Shown here piece by piece: positions 1-7,377 of a stretch of 22,842 nt of DNA (its first letter is position 1; each line of letters begins with the position of its first letter). The notes under the pieces are model-generated. The model was not told the DNA's origin. It did not search any database and was given only the letters and a program-made list of their open reading frames with translations. The position numbers were made by a program, and so were the translations under genes. Source of the stretch: CAYYWP01 sp050176585 (lineage in GTDB: Bacteria; Desulfobacterota; Binatia; HRBIN30; CADEER01); the NCBI GenBank assembly GCA_050176585.1, contig JBFXHX010000050.1:1-22842 (forward strand). Direction: 5' to 3'.

Positions 1-54
1 CCGAGTGAAGCCCTCAGTGTCACTGGCGGAGATCTACGGCGCACACCCGCACGC

Positions 55-140
55 CGCCAGCCCTCTCCCGGTGTAACCGCGGCACCTGGCCGCTCGGCAT
101 CGCGCAGCGATGCCGGCGTGGGGCCCTGGCGTTGCAGATG
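55..140. repeat. Dispersed repeat, copy 1
   Basis: Positions 70-113 align with 21353-21398 with 38 of 44 aligned bases identical and one 2-base gap, counted by eye. The shared core includes GGTGTA, CCGCGG and CGGCATCGCGC. Similarity extends upstream through a CTCT-rich stretch and picks up again at GTTGCAGA (131-138 here, 21439-21446 there). The hairpin at 95-115 keeps most of its pairing in the other copy. The role is unknown; it could be a REP-like or RNA element. Confidence 0.5.
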
Positions 141-257
141 CTACGTCCCCGCGCAGTATCCGCGCGCGACGGCACAGCGGCATTGAAACCCGCCCGAGCG
201 GGCGATTCGCCCGACGGCGAAACCCCGTGCGGCTGGATACGACGGGAGCGAGAGGTT

Positions 258-286
258 GGGGCGGGGTCGGGTTCAGAACCCGCCCC
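258..286 (-). terminator. GC-rich hairpin after the MetE-like gene
   Basis: GGGGCGGG at 258-265 pairs with CCCGCCCC at 279-286. An alternative inner stem, GGGTT against AACCC, closes over CAG. It lies 19 bases beyond the stop codon of the minus-strand gene that ends at 306. No T-run follows on the minus strand, so intrinsic termination is only a possibility; it may instead protect the 3' end of the mRNA. Confidence 0.4.
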
Positions 287-305
287 AGTAACCTAACTGC
301 ACCCG

Positions 306-1367
306 TTAGATCTTATCCGCGGCTTCGCGGTGAATCCGGAAGACCTCTGCCAGCGTCTCGGCGGGCCGGCGTGCGAGCCCGCACTCGGTGGAGATGCCGA
401 AGTCTTTCAGATGGCGCTTGGCGGTGTTCAGGCGGCCGAGCGTGCCGTCGAGGCCGTCGGTGTGGTGGACGAGCCCGAGGAAGACGCGCGAGCCGGGCGT
501 GCGCAGGTCGCCCAACGGGGCGAAGTAGGCGTCGTCCGCACGGTCGCGCGGCACCGGCATGTGGATGAACTCCACCGACCGCCCCGCGGCCTTCACGCCT
601 TCGTTGGCCATCCGCACGCACACGCCGAGGTCCTTCGGCTGCATGAAGTGCTTGTGCGCCAGATCGCCGTAGCAGAGGTGGAAGCCGATCTGCGCTTCCT
701 TCGGCACGCTCGGCGAGAGGTCGGCCAGGCTGCGCGTGTAGCGCTCCATGGGATCGCTATCGTCCTTGAAATACCCCCACGGCACGCCTTCGACCGCCGC
801 CACCTCGCCGCAGATGTCCCACTGGAAGGCGAGGTCGCGCGGCGGGATGTCCCGCACGAGCGTCGCGATCTCACGGCGCATCGCGTCCTGGTACGCATCC
901 CACATCAGCTCGAAATCGCGCTTGCGGCCGACGAACTGCCGGGTGCCGCTCTCGGTGAGCGGCACCGCAACCTGAAAGCGCGTGCCGGCGGGGATCACGC
1001 CCTGATCGCGCAGGCGCCGAAAGACCGCGTAGGACTCCTTCGCGGCCCGCGCGTAGCCCAAATGCTCGAAGCGCAGCGACGGCACATCATCCTTGATGCG
1101 GAAATGCCAGTGCTCGTCGTACGAGGTGGGCACCCACCAATCCTTGCCCGCCACCTCGCGGGGCCGCTGCACCGGCTCCATGTCCGGGTGGGGGAAGTAG
1201 GTGCGGTAGGCGAGGAAGTTGATCCAGTAGAAGCGATCGCCCACCTCGCCGTCCGGGAGCTTGCTCGCGTAGCCGCCGAGCGCCTGGGCGCAGTTCCGGA
1301 ACACCTCTTCGACGGACCAGTCCTTGGTGACGCTGCCCACCAGGTGGACGCGGTCATTCGACGCCAT
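306..1367 (-). CDS. MetE/UROD-fold zinc methyltransferase-like protein
   Basis: A 353-residue protein resembling the cobalamin-independent methionine synthase C-terminal domain and the uroporphyrinogen decarboxylase superfamily (TIM barrel). The evidence is a retained zinc-thiolate style motif: H230-L-C232 in GFHLCYGD and C329 in STECGLARR, matching the H-x-C...C pattern of MetE-type enzymes. Such proteins bind zinc to activate a thiol for methyl or alkyl transfer; the substrate here cannot be told. At 353 residues it is far shorter than full MetE and lacks the N-terminal half. The ATG at 1367 lies 27 bases after the dioxygenase stop, so the two are probably one minus-strand operon. No strong Shine-Dalgarno is visible (only a GCGAGAG upstream). 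No methionine pathway gene is adjacent, so a role in the neighbouring catabolic function is more likely than methionine synthesis. Confidence 0.7.
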   Translation of the reverse strand: MASNDRVHLVGSVTKDWSVEEVFRNCAQALGGYASKLPDGEVGDRFYWINFLAYRTYFPHPDMEPVQRPREVAGKDWWVPTSYDEHWHFRIKDDVPSLRFEHLGYARAAKESYAVFRRLRDQGVIPAGTRFQVAVPLTESGTRQFVGRKRDFELMWDAYQDAMRREIATLVRDIPPRDLAFQWDICGEVAAVEGVPWGYFKDDSDPMERYTRSLADLSPSVPKEAQIGFHLCYGDLAHKHFMQPKDLGVCVRMANEGVKAAGRSVEFIHMPVPRDRADDAYFAPLGDLRTPGSRVFLGLVHHTDGLDGTLGRLNTAKRHLKDFGISTECGLARRPAETLAEVFRIHREAADKI

Positions 1368-1394
1368 TGCTCTCGCGCCCCCGCTGCGGTCGGT

Positions 1395-2444
1395 TCAGCG
1401 GCCCGGAGCCCGCATGTCCTTGGGGACGATCGCGCCGTCCTTCACGATCAGCTCGTCGTCGAGGTACAGCGTGCAGTCCTTCATCGGCAGGTCGAGGTGG
1501 CAGTGCGTGTCGTTCTTGCCGCCGAGCTCGGTGTTCGGCCCGGTGGAGAACAGCACGTTGCCGTAGAAGGCGCGCCCGTCCATGCCGAGGCCCGGCACGC
1601 CCTGGGCGTGTGCGCTCCACTGCGCCTGGTGGTTCAATCCCCAGCCGATATGCGAGATCGCGAACGCGCGCGGGTCGTTGAAGCTCTCCATGTAGTTCTT
1701 CACGAACTTGGAGTCGATGCCGCCCTGGAGGTCGACGATGCGGCCTTCGCGGATGGTGAAATCAATCGGCTCGGCGCAGTAGCTCTTGAAGGGGTACACG
1801 ATGTCCCCGGGGGCCATCACGACGCGGCCGTTCACGCCGGTCTCGCTGGCGCCGGTGAACAGAAAGCCGCTCGGCCAGTGATCCCAGCGCCCCGGCGTGT
1901 CCGTGAAGCCGTACTCGGTCATCGTCGGGAACTGCCCGAGCTCATAGGTGACATCGGTGCCGAGCTGGTTGGTGAAGCGCAGGTGCTTGGCCTTCTTCAG
2001 GCGCGCTTCGCCCGCTTCGACGCGATCGCGGAGCTCCTGGGTGGGGAAGAGCCGCTGCAGCACCTCGAAGGGCTCGACGACGAGGAGCACGCGCGCGCCC
2101 GCCTTCTGGATCTCGATCTGCTCCTGCGAGAAGAGCAGGAACATGAGATCGACGACGAGGTCCGCGCTCTTGAGTGCCTCGATCGCCGGCTTGTTGCCGG
2201 CCAGCGAGTTCATGCCGACCACCGACGCGCGGTCTTCCGCATCGACCCCGCTGGAGGGCAGGAGGTTCACGTTGAACGTCTGTGCGCCGAGCGCGCGCGC
2301 CGCGGCCATGAACGCGGCGGCGTACTCCGCCTGGTTGTCGAGCTCGCTGAGGACGGCCACGGTCTGAGATTCGTTGACCCCACAGAGCTGGAGCTCTTTG
2401 CGAAACAACGCCACCATGTCGTTCATTCTGAGAGAACCGCTCAT
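1395..2444 (-). CDS. nicX: NicX-like 2,5-dihydroxypyridine 5,6-dioxygenase
   Basis: A 349-residue protein closely resembling NicX of aerobic nicotinate degradation, a non-haem Fe(II) dioxygenase that opens the 2,5-dihydroxypyridine ring and is related in fold to M29 aminopeptidases. Diagnostic stretches are GRWDHWPSGFLF (185-196), ISHIGWGL (263-270), AFYGNVLFSTGPNTELGGK (292-310) and HCHLDLP (314-320). The iron ligands I recall for Pseudomonas NicX (His265, His318, Asp320) correspond to H265, H316 and D318. Length matches the family (about 350). The ATG at 2444 is chosen because a perfect AAGGAGG (complement of 2450-2456) sits 5 bases upstream; a longer open frame beyond it is antisense to the molybdenum gene. 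It leads a two-gene operon with the MetE-like gene and faces a molybdenum hydroxylase across a shared promoter region. The exact substrate is unproven, since relatives are often misannotated as aminopeptidases. Confidence 0.8.
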   Translation of the reverse strand: MSGSLRMNDMVALFRKELQLCGVNESQTVAVLSELDNQAEYAAAFMAAARALGAQTFNVNLLPSSGVDAEDRASVVGMNSLAGNKPAIEALKSADLVVDLMFLLFSQEQIEIQKAGARVLLVVEPFEVLQRLFPTQELRDRVEAGEARLKKAKHLRFTNQLGTDVTYELGQFPTMTEYGFTDTPGRWDHWPSGFLFTGASETGVNGRVVMAPGDIVYPFKSYCAEPIDFTIREGRIVDLQGGIDSKFVKNYMESFNDPRAFAISHIGWGLNHQAQWSAHAQGVPGLGMDGRAFYGNVLFSTGPNTELGGKNDTHCHLDLPMKDCTLYLDDELIVKDGAIVPKDMRAPGR

Positions 2445-2702
2445 TGAAACCTCCTTCGAAGTGTTGCGCTCGCGCGGCGCCACCCCCGGCGCGACTTGCG
2501 GACGCGATCGTGTGGGCAATCTGTATGAAGCGCGCGCGCGCGTCAACAGCGGAGCCGCGCGGGCGGGTGTGGCGCGGTGCGCGCCGCACCGCCGAGCGGC
2601 GCGCGCGCGGGAAGGCCGGTTGACCACGGCCGGCGGTCGTAGGAAGAGTCCGCCATATCGGACGCGGTCCGGTGACCGGCCGCGAGAAAGGATTCTGAGA
2701 AC
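2445..2702. promoter_or_regulatory. Divergent promoter region with palindromes
   Basis: This is the only space between the divergent dioxygenase and molybdenum hydroxylase genes, so it must hold signals for one or both. No convincing -35/-10 pair was found. Two overlapping palindromes lie 24-44 bases before the molybdenum gene: CGGAC-GCG-GTCCG at 2659-2671 and CCGGT-G-ACCGG at 2669-2679. They could be a regulator site. A run of alternating GC lies near 2530-2543. Confidence 0.4.
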
Positions 2703-5066
2703 ATGGCGATGATGAAGCTCGTCGGGGCGAGCGTTAAGCGGGTCGAGGACAACCGCTTCGTGCGTGGTCTCGGCAACTACACGGACGACGTTCGCCTCCC
2801 GGGCACGTTGCACGTCGCGTTCGTGCGCAGCCCGCACGCCCACGCCCGCATCCGCCGCATCGACACCGCAGCGGCCCTCGCGCTGCCCGGCGTGCGCAGA
2901 GTGTTCACCGGCGCCGATCTCGAGGGCCGGGTGAAGGCGATGGGGCTGCCGCTGCGCAAGGAGCAGTTCCCGTTCGGCGTGTTTCAGCAGGCGCCGTGGG
3001 TCTGCATGCCGACCACCAAGGTCCGGCACGTCGGCGAGCCGGTGGCGGCGGTCATCGCGGACTCGCGCTACCTGGCCGAGGACGGCGCGGAGCGCGTCGA
3101 GGTGGATTACGAGCCGCTGCCGGCGGTCGTCGACGCCGAGCAGGCCTGCGCGCCCGGCGCGCCGCTGGTGCACGACGAGCACAGCGACAATCTGGTCATG
3201 CAGGTCGACCGCGCCTGGGGCGACGTGGAGGGCGGTTTCCAGAAATCCACGGTCGTCGTGCGCGAGAAGTTCTACACCAACCGGCACGTCGCGCTGCCGA
3301 TGGAGAGCCGCGCAACGCTGGCGGCGGTCGGCGCCGACGGCATCCTCACGCTCTGGACCTCCTCGCAGATGCCGCACCTGGTGCGCACGCGCGTCGCGGA
3401 GCTGATCGACTGGCCCGAGCACAAGATGCGCGTGATTTCGCCCGACGTCGGCGGCGGCTTCGGGCTCAAGTGCCACGTGTTCCTCGAGGAGGTGCTGACG
3501 GCGTTCTTCGCCGCCGAGGTCGGCGCGCCGGTGAAGTGGATCGAGGACCGGCGCGAGAACCTGATCGGGTCCTTCCACGCCAAGGACGACATCGTCGACT
3601 GCGAGATGGGCTTCGCCGAGGACGGCACGCTGCTCGCGATGCGGGCGCGCGTGCTCGGCGACCTCGGCGCGTATGGCGCCGATCCGTGGCCGTCGTGCCT
3701 CGAGGCGGTCCAGCTCGCGTACGCGCTCACCGGCCACTACAAGGTGAACAACTACGCGTGCGACATCCGCGCGGTGAACACGAACAAGACCACGCTGAGC
3801 GTGTACCGCGGCGTCGGCCTGCCGGCGGCGATCCTCGTGCAGGAGCACCTGATCGACAACGCGGCGCGAAAGCTCGGCATGGATCCGGTGGACGTCCGGC
3901 GCAAGAACATGATCCGCCCCGAGGAGTTCCCGTACACCATCGTCACCGGCGAGACTTACGACAGCGGCAGCTCGACCAAGGCCCTCGACAAGGCGCTCGA
4001 GGCCGTGGACTATCCGGGCTTTCGCCGCCGCCAGGCGGAAGCGCGGCGCCAGGGGCGCCGGCTCGGCATCGGTATCTCGAGCTACGTCGAAGCGACGACC
4101 TTCGGCACCGGCTGGTGGAACCGGCTCGGCATCCAGCACTCGGCGTACGAGTCGGCGAGCGTGAAGATGGAGCCGAACGGCGGGGCGACGGTGACGGCGG
4201 GCACGCACTCGCACGGCCAGGGGCACGCCACCGTGTACGCGCAGATCGTCGCCGACGAGCTCGGCATCGACGTGAAGGATGTGAACTACATCCAGGGCGA
4301 CACCGCCGCGACCACCTACGGGTGGGGCACGTGGGGCAGCCGCAGCGCGGTGGCGGGCGGCGGCGCGGTGCACGGCGCGGCGCGCCAGGTGCGCGAGAAG
4401 ATGATGCGCATCGCCGCCCATATGCTCGAGGTGAACGCGGGCGACCTCGAGCTCGACCGCGGCTCCATCCGCGTGAAAGGCGTTCCGACCAAGTCCGTGG
4501 CGGTGAAGGACATCGCCAAAGCCGCGGTGTTCTCGTACTGGCAGCTGCCGCCGGGCGAGGCGCCCGGGCTGGAGGCGTTCCATTACTGGGATCCGCCGGT
4601 CACGTACGCCAACTCGACGCACGTCGCCGAGGTCGAGGTCGACATCGAGACCGGCAATGTCAAGCTGGTGCGCTACCTCGTGGTCGAGGACTGCGGCCAG
4701 ATGATCAACCCGATGCTGGTCGAGGCGCAGGTCGCCGGCGGCGTCGTGCAGGGGGTCGGGGCGGCGCTCTTCGAGCACGTGCCGTTCGACGAGAACGGGC
4801 AGCCGCTCGCCACCTCGCTCATGGACTACCTCGTGCCGACCGCGGCCGACGTGCCCAACATCGAAGTGGAGCACCTCGAGACGCTCTCCCCGCTCACCGC
4901 GCTCGGCATCAAAGGCATGGGCGAGGGCGGCACCATCGGCCCCCCGGGCGCGATCGTGAACGCGGTCGCGGATGCGCTCGGCGGCGCCATGATCACGCGC
5001 ATCCCGCTCACGCCGGAGCTCGTGTGGCAGCTCGCGCGCGAGAGCTCGGCGGCGCGCGAACGCTAA
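2703..5066 (+). CDS. Molybdenum hydroxylase large subunit (CoxL/XdhA-like)
   Basis: A 787-residue molybdopterin-binding subunit of the xanthine dehydrogenase/CO dehydrogenase family, which hydroxylates aromatic or N-heterocyclic carbons using water. Landmarks in order: an N-terminal hammerhead (KRVEDNRFVRGLGNYTDD), then DVGGGFGLK near residue 250, an active-site loop with YRGVGLP near residue 367, HSHGQGHAT (the conserved cofactor-binding glutamine) near 500, GTWGSRSAVAGGGAV near 540, and GMGEGGTIGPPG with the expected catalytic Glu741. The loop is not the AYxCSFR of true CO dehydrogenase, so it is not form I CoxL. It has Leu where related loops usually have Arg (YRGAGR). AAGGA at 2688-2692 lies 10 bases before the ATG. 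The iron-sulfur and FAD subunits normally needed are not adjacent. The opposed NicX-like gene suggests a pyridine-type substrate, but that is inference. Confidence 0.85.
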   Translation: MAMMKLVGASVKRVEDNRFVRGLGNYTDDVRLPGTLHVAFVRSPHAHARIRRIDTAAALALPGVRRVFTGADLEGRVKAMGLPLRKEQFPFGVFQQAPWVCMPTTKVRHVGEPVAAVIADSRYLAEDGAERVEVDYEPLPAVVDAEQACAPGAPLVHDEHSDNLVMQVDRAWGDVEGGFQKSTVVVREKFYTNRHVALPMESRATLAAVGADGILTLWTSSQMPHLVRTRVAELIDWPEHKMRVISPDVGGGFGLKCHVFLEEVLTAFFAAEVGAPVKWIEDRRENLIGSFHAKDDIVDCEMGFAEDGTLLAMRARVLGDLGAYGADPWPSCLEAVQLAYALTGHYKVNNYACDIRAVNTNKTTLSVYRGVGLPAAILVQEHLIDNAARKLGMDPVDVRRKNMIRPEEFPYTIVTGETYDSGSSTKALDKALEAVDYPGFRRRQAEARRQGRRLGIGISSYVEATTFGTGWWNRLGIQHSAYESASVKMEPNGGATVTAGTHSHGQGHATVYAQIVADELGIDVKDVNYIQGDTAATTYGWGTWGSRSAVAGGGAVHGAARQVREKMMRIAAHMLEVNAGDLELDRGSIRVKGVPTKSVAVKDIAKAAVFSYWQLPPGEAPGLEAFHYWDPPVTYANSTHVAEVEVDIETGNVKLVRYLVVEDCGQMINPMLVEAQVAGGVVQGVGAALFEHVPFDENGQPLATSLMDYLVPTAADVPNIEVEHLETLSPLTALGIKGMGEGGTIGPPGAIVNAVADALGGAMITRIPLTPELVWQLARESSAARER

Positions 5067-5071
5067 GATTT

Positions 5072-5146
5072 TTCACCGCGAGGCGCAGAGGCGCGGAGGT
5101 CGCCTGCTGGCGGTTCGCCTCCGGGCCTCAGCGTCTCAGCGGTGAA
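5072..5146. repeat. Intergenic imperfect inverted repeat 1
   Basis: The left arm is 5072-5099 and the right arm 5118-5146. The arms begin TTCACCGC and end CGGAGG when read towards each other. By hand alignment 25 of 28 left-arm bases pair, with one 1-base bulge, and the loop is about 18 bases. It begins 5 bases after the molybdenum hydroxylase stop codon. Motifs of the type ACCGCgaGGCGCaGAGG are a common dispersed style in GC-rich genomes. Probable role: mRNA 3' end or transcription boundary. Confidence 0.7.
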
Positions 5147-5164
5147 GAAGTCGTCGCACCGGGA

Positions 5165-5188
5165 GCCCCCCTTGCGCAGGCGGGGGGC
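5165..5188 (+). promoter_or_regulatory. Hairpin just upstream of the helicase gene
   Basis: GCCCCCC (5165-5171) pairs perfectly with GGGGGGC (5182-5188) around a 10-base loop. It ends 29 bases before the helicase ATG and may shape the leader or belong to the repeat-rich spacer. There is no T-run. Confidence 0.35.
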
Positions 5189-5217
5189 AGAACCCATCGT
5201 GGACAGCCGGACCCGCA

Positions 5218-7302
5218 ATGCTCCACCCGATCGTCGCGGAAGAACTGGCGCTGTTGGAAGACGTGCGGCGCGCGCTCGCCGCACAGCCGGAGGCGCGCGC
5301 GCCGTCGGACTCGGCGGTGATCGCGGAGCTCGAGCGCCTGCGCGAGCAACTGCTCTCCGGCGGAGGCGCCGATGACCGCGCCGCGGCGCTGCTGGAGTTC
5401 AACCGCCAGGAGGCCCTGCTCAAGCAGATCCGGGCCGGGCGCGAGCGCCCGCGCGTCACCGCCGAGTCGCCGTACTTCGGCCACTTGCACCTCCGCGAGA
5501 ACGGCTGCGAATGGCACATCTGCCTCGGCAAGGGCACCTTCATCAACGGCGGTGTGAGCATCGTGGACTGGCGCAACGCGCCGGTCTCGCGGCTGTTCTA
5601 CCGCTACGAGCAGGGGGAGGAGTACGAAGAGGAGCTGGCCGGGCGGTTGCGCGCGGGCGAGGTGATCACGCGGCGAATGGTGGCGATCCGCGACGGAGTG
5701 CTGCAGCGGGTCGACGCGCCCGAGGGCGTCTTCATCCGCCAACCCGACGCAGAAGGCGGTTGGCTGCAGATTCCGCACCGCGCGCCCATCCTGGCCGGCG
5801 GCGCCGGCGCCGCGCTGCGGGTGTACGAGCCCGCCGACGCGTCGGCGCACAGGCTGGGGACGGACAGCCGCGGCGGGCGCGCCGACAAGCACCTGCCCGA
5901 CATCGCCGGCCTCATCGATCCGGACCAGTTTGCTCTCATCGCGAAGCCCTCCGCCGGTGTGGTCGTCGTGCGCGGCACGGCGGGCTCCGGCAAGACGACG
6001 GTCGCGCTGCACCGGATCGCGTATCTCGCCTACGAAGACCCGGGCATCGATTCCGAGCGCACCCTGGTGGTCGTGTTCTCGCGCGCCCTGCGCGACTATG
6101 TGAGCCACGTGCTGCCGGCGCTCGGCGTGCATCGCGTGCGCGTGTGCACGTTCCCGGAATGGGCCTCCGAGCAGCGGCGGCGCCACTTTCCGATGCTGCC
6201 GCGCGAGGTGCGCGACGATGCGCCGACCGCCGTGCGCAACCTGAAAGCGCATCCCGCCATGCTCGCCATCCTGCGGGAGCAGGTGCGCCGCGCGCCCGGG
6301 CGCGCCACCGCGCGCCAGGCGCTCGACGACTGGGGCAGCGCGCTCGCCGATGCCGCGCTGCTGCAGCGGGTGGTGCACGAGGTCGCGCCCGGCGCGTTCA
6401 GCGCCGAGGAGCTCGAGCGCGCGGCGGCGTGGTGCGGGCGGCGCTATCGCGACCTGCTCGGGCATCTCGATGGCGATGATCCGACGCCGGTGGAGATCGG
6501 GCCGGAGGACGACGCGCTGCTGCTGCGCGCGTATCAGCTGCGCGTCGGCCAACTGCGCGAGGGCGGCGGCCGCCCGCTGCGGCTGCGGCACGTCGCGATC
6601 GACGAGGTGCAGGACTTCTCGCCGCTCGAGGTGCGCGTGCTGCTCGACTGCCTCGACGAGCGGCACAGCATGACGCTCGCCGGTGACACCCAGCAGCACC
6701 TGCTCGCGGACGCGGGGTTTGCATCGTGGCGCGACTTCTTCCGCCATCTCGGCCTCGCCGGCACCGAGGTCAGCACGCTGCGCGTCAGCTACCGCTCGAC
6801 GCACGAGATCGTGCAGGTCGCCCAGGCGGTGCTCGGCGAGCTGGTGGAGGACGATACGCCGCCGCTGACCACGCGCAGCGGACCGCCGGTGGAGCTGTTC
6901 CGCTTCACCGATCACGGCGCCTGCGTCGCGTTTCTCGGCGGGGCGCTCAAGCGCCTCGTCGCGGCGGAGCCGCTCGCGTCGGTGGCGCTGGTCGCGCCGT
7001 CCGCCGAAGTGGCGGCGCTCTACCACCGGGCGCTGGAGGCGGCGGAAGTACCGGCGCTGAGCCTGGTGCAGGATCAGCGCTTCCGCTTCGCGCCCGGCGT
7101 GGAGATCTGCGAGGTCGGCGACGTGAAGGGCCTGGAGTTCGATTACGTGGTCGTGCTCGAAACAAGCGCCACGCACTATCCGGACACGCCCGCGTCGCGC
7201 CGCCGCTTGCACGTCGCGACGACGCGCGCGATCCACCAGCTCTGGTTGACCAGCGTCGCCACCCCGTCCCCGCTGCTGCGCGGCGTGCTGGGGGAACGCT
7301 AA
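5218..7302 (+). CDS. helD: HelD-like superfamily 1 helicase/ATPase
   Basis: A 694-residue UvrD/Rep-type ATPase. HelD proteins bind RNA polymerase and use ATP to strip it from DNA for recycling. The N-terminal third has the HelD-style block SPYFGHLHLRE...ICLGKG...IVDWRNAPVSRLFYRYE (about residues 82-135). Motor motifs: Walker A GTAGSGKTT (253-261), Walker B DEVQD (462-466), motif III LAGDTQQ, motif IV LRVSYRST, motif V GDVKGLEFDYVVV and motif VI VATTRA (about 666-671). It is somewhat shorter than Bacillus HelD (774 residues, from memory). The start codon is an ATG with no clear Shine-Dalgarno, so the start is less certain than the gene. It is separated from the upstream gene by inverted repeat 1 and may be a single-gene unit. 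It could also be a DNA repair helicase, but the N-terminal block favours HelD. Confidence 0.85.
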   Translation: MLHPIVAEELALLEDVRRALAAQPEARAPSDSAVIAELERLREQLLSGGGADDRAAALLEFNRQEALLKQIRAGRERPRVTAESPYFGHLHLRENGCEWHICLGKGTFINGGVSIVDWRNAPVSRLFYRYEQGEEYEEELAGRLRAGEVITRRMVAIRDGVLQRVDAPEGVFIRQPDAEGGWLQIPHRAPILAGGAGAALRVYEPADASAHRLGTDSRGGRADKHLPDIAGLIDPDQFALIAKPSAGVVVVRGTAGSGKTTVALHRIAYLAYEDPGIDSERTLVVVFSRALRDYVSHVLPALGVHRVRVCTFPEWASEQRRRHFPMLPREVRDDAPTAVRNLKAHPAMLAILREQVRRAPGRATARQALDDWGSALADAALLQRVVHEVAPGAFSAEELERAAAWCGRRYRDLLGHLDGDDPTPVEIGPEDDALLLRAYQLRVGQLREGGGRPLRLRHVAIDEVQDFSPLEVRVLLDCLDERHSMTLAGDTQQHLLADAGFASWRDFFRHLGLAGTEVSTLRVSYRSTHEIVQVAQAVLGELVEDDTPPLTTRSGPPVELFRFTDHGACVAFLGGALKRLVAAEPLASVALVAPSAEVAALYHRALEAAEVPALSLVQDQRFRFAPGVEICEVGDVKGLEFDYVVVLETSATHYPDTPASRRRLHVATTRAIHQLWLTSVATPSPLLRGVLGER

Positions 7303-7308
7303 ATCGCA

Positions 7309-7357
7309 ACGCGCAGGCGCGAAGACGAAGCTAGAGAAATCCTGCGCGCCTGCGCGT
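7309..7357. terminator. Inverted repeat 2 between convergent genes
   Basis: A perfect 13-bp stem: 7309-7321 (ACGCGCAGGCGCG) with 7345-7357, loop 23 bases. It starts 6 bases after the helicase stop and lies 20 bases from the stop of the opposing clpP-like gene, so it is placed to act as a bidirectional boundary. Its GCGCAGGCGCGAAG wording resembles the repeats at 5072, 21148 and 22671. There is no T-tract. Confidence 0.6.
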
Positions 7358-7377
7358 CGGAGCGTCGAATTCGTTGC

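Larger units (their letters stand above)
1..305. other. Gene-free left flank with hairpins
   Basis: No reading frame here looks like a protein; the open frames are GC-driven and low in plausible composition. Three structures are visible. A perfect 9-bp hairpin lies at 95-115 (CGGCATCGC, loop GCA, GCGATGCCG). A CGGGCG at 199-204 can pair either with CGCCCG at 191-196 or with CGCCCG at 208-213, giving two mutually exclusive hairpins. A GC-rich stem lies at 258-286 just past the minus-strand gene. The part from about 55 to 140 resembles DNA near the other end of the window. Confidence 0.6.

Noticed and set aside
330..2447. 705-residue plus-strand frame across the MetE-like and NicX-like genes
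   Set aside because: It is antisense to two genes with clear families and motifs. Its composition is Ala/Arg/His/Val-rich, typical of GC-driven shadow frames.
2445..4874. N-terminal extension of the NicX-like frame to 1159 residues
   Set aside because: The extension is antisense to the molybdenum hydroxylase; the real start at 2444 has a perfect AAGGAGG and matches family length.
2703..5066. True aerobic CO dehydrogenase CoxL
   Set aside because: The form I active-site motif AYxCSFR is absent, and coxS and coxM are not adjacent.
5128..7236. 702-residue minus-strand frame
   Set aside because: It mirrors the HelD-like gene, has no domain signature and is rich in Arg/Ala/His.
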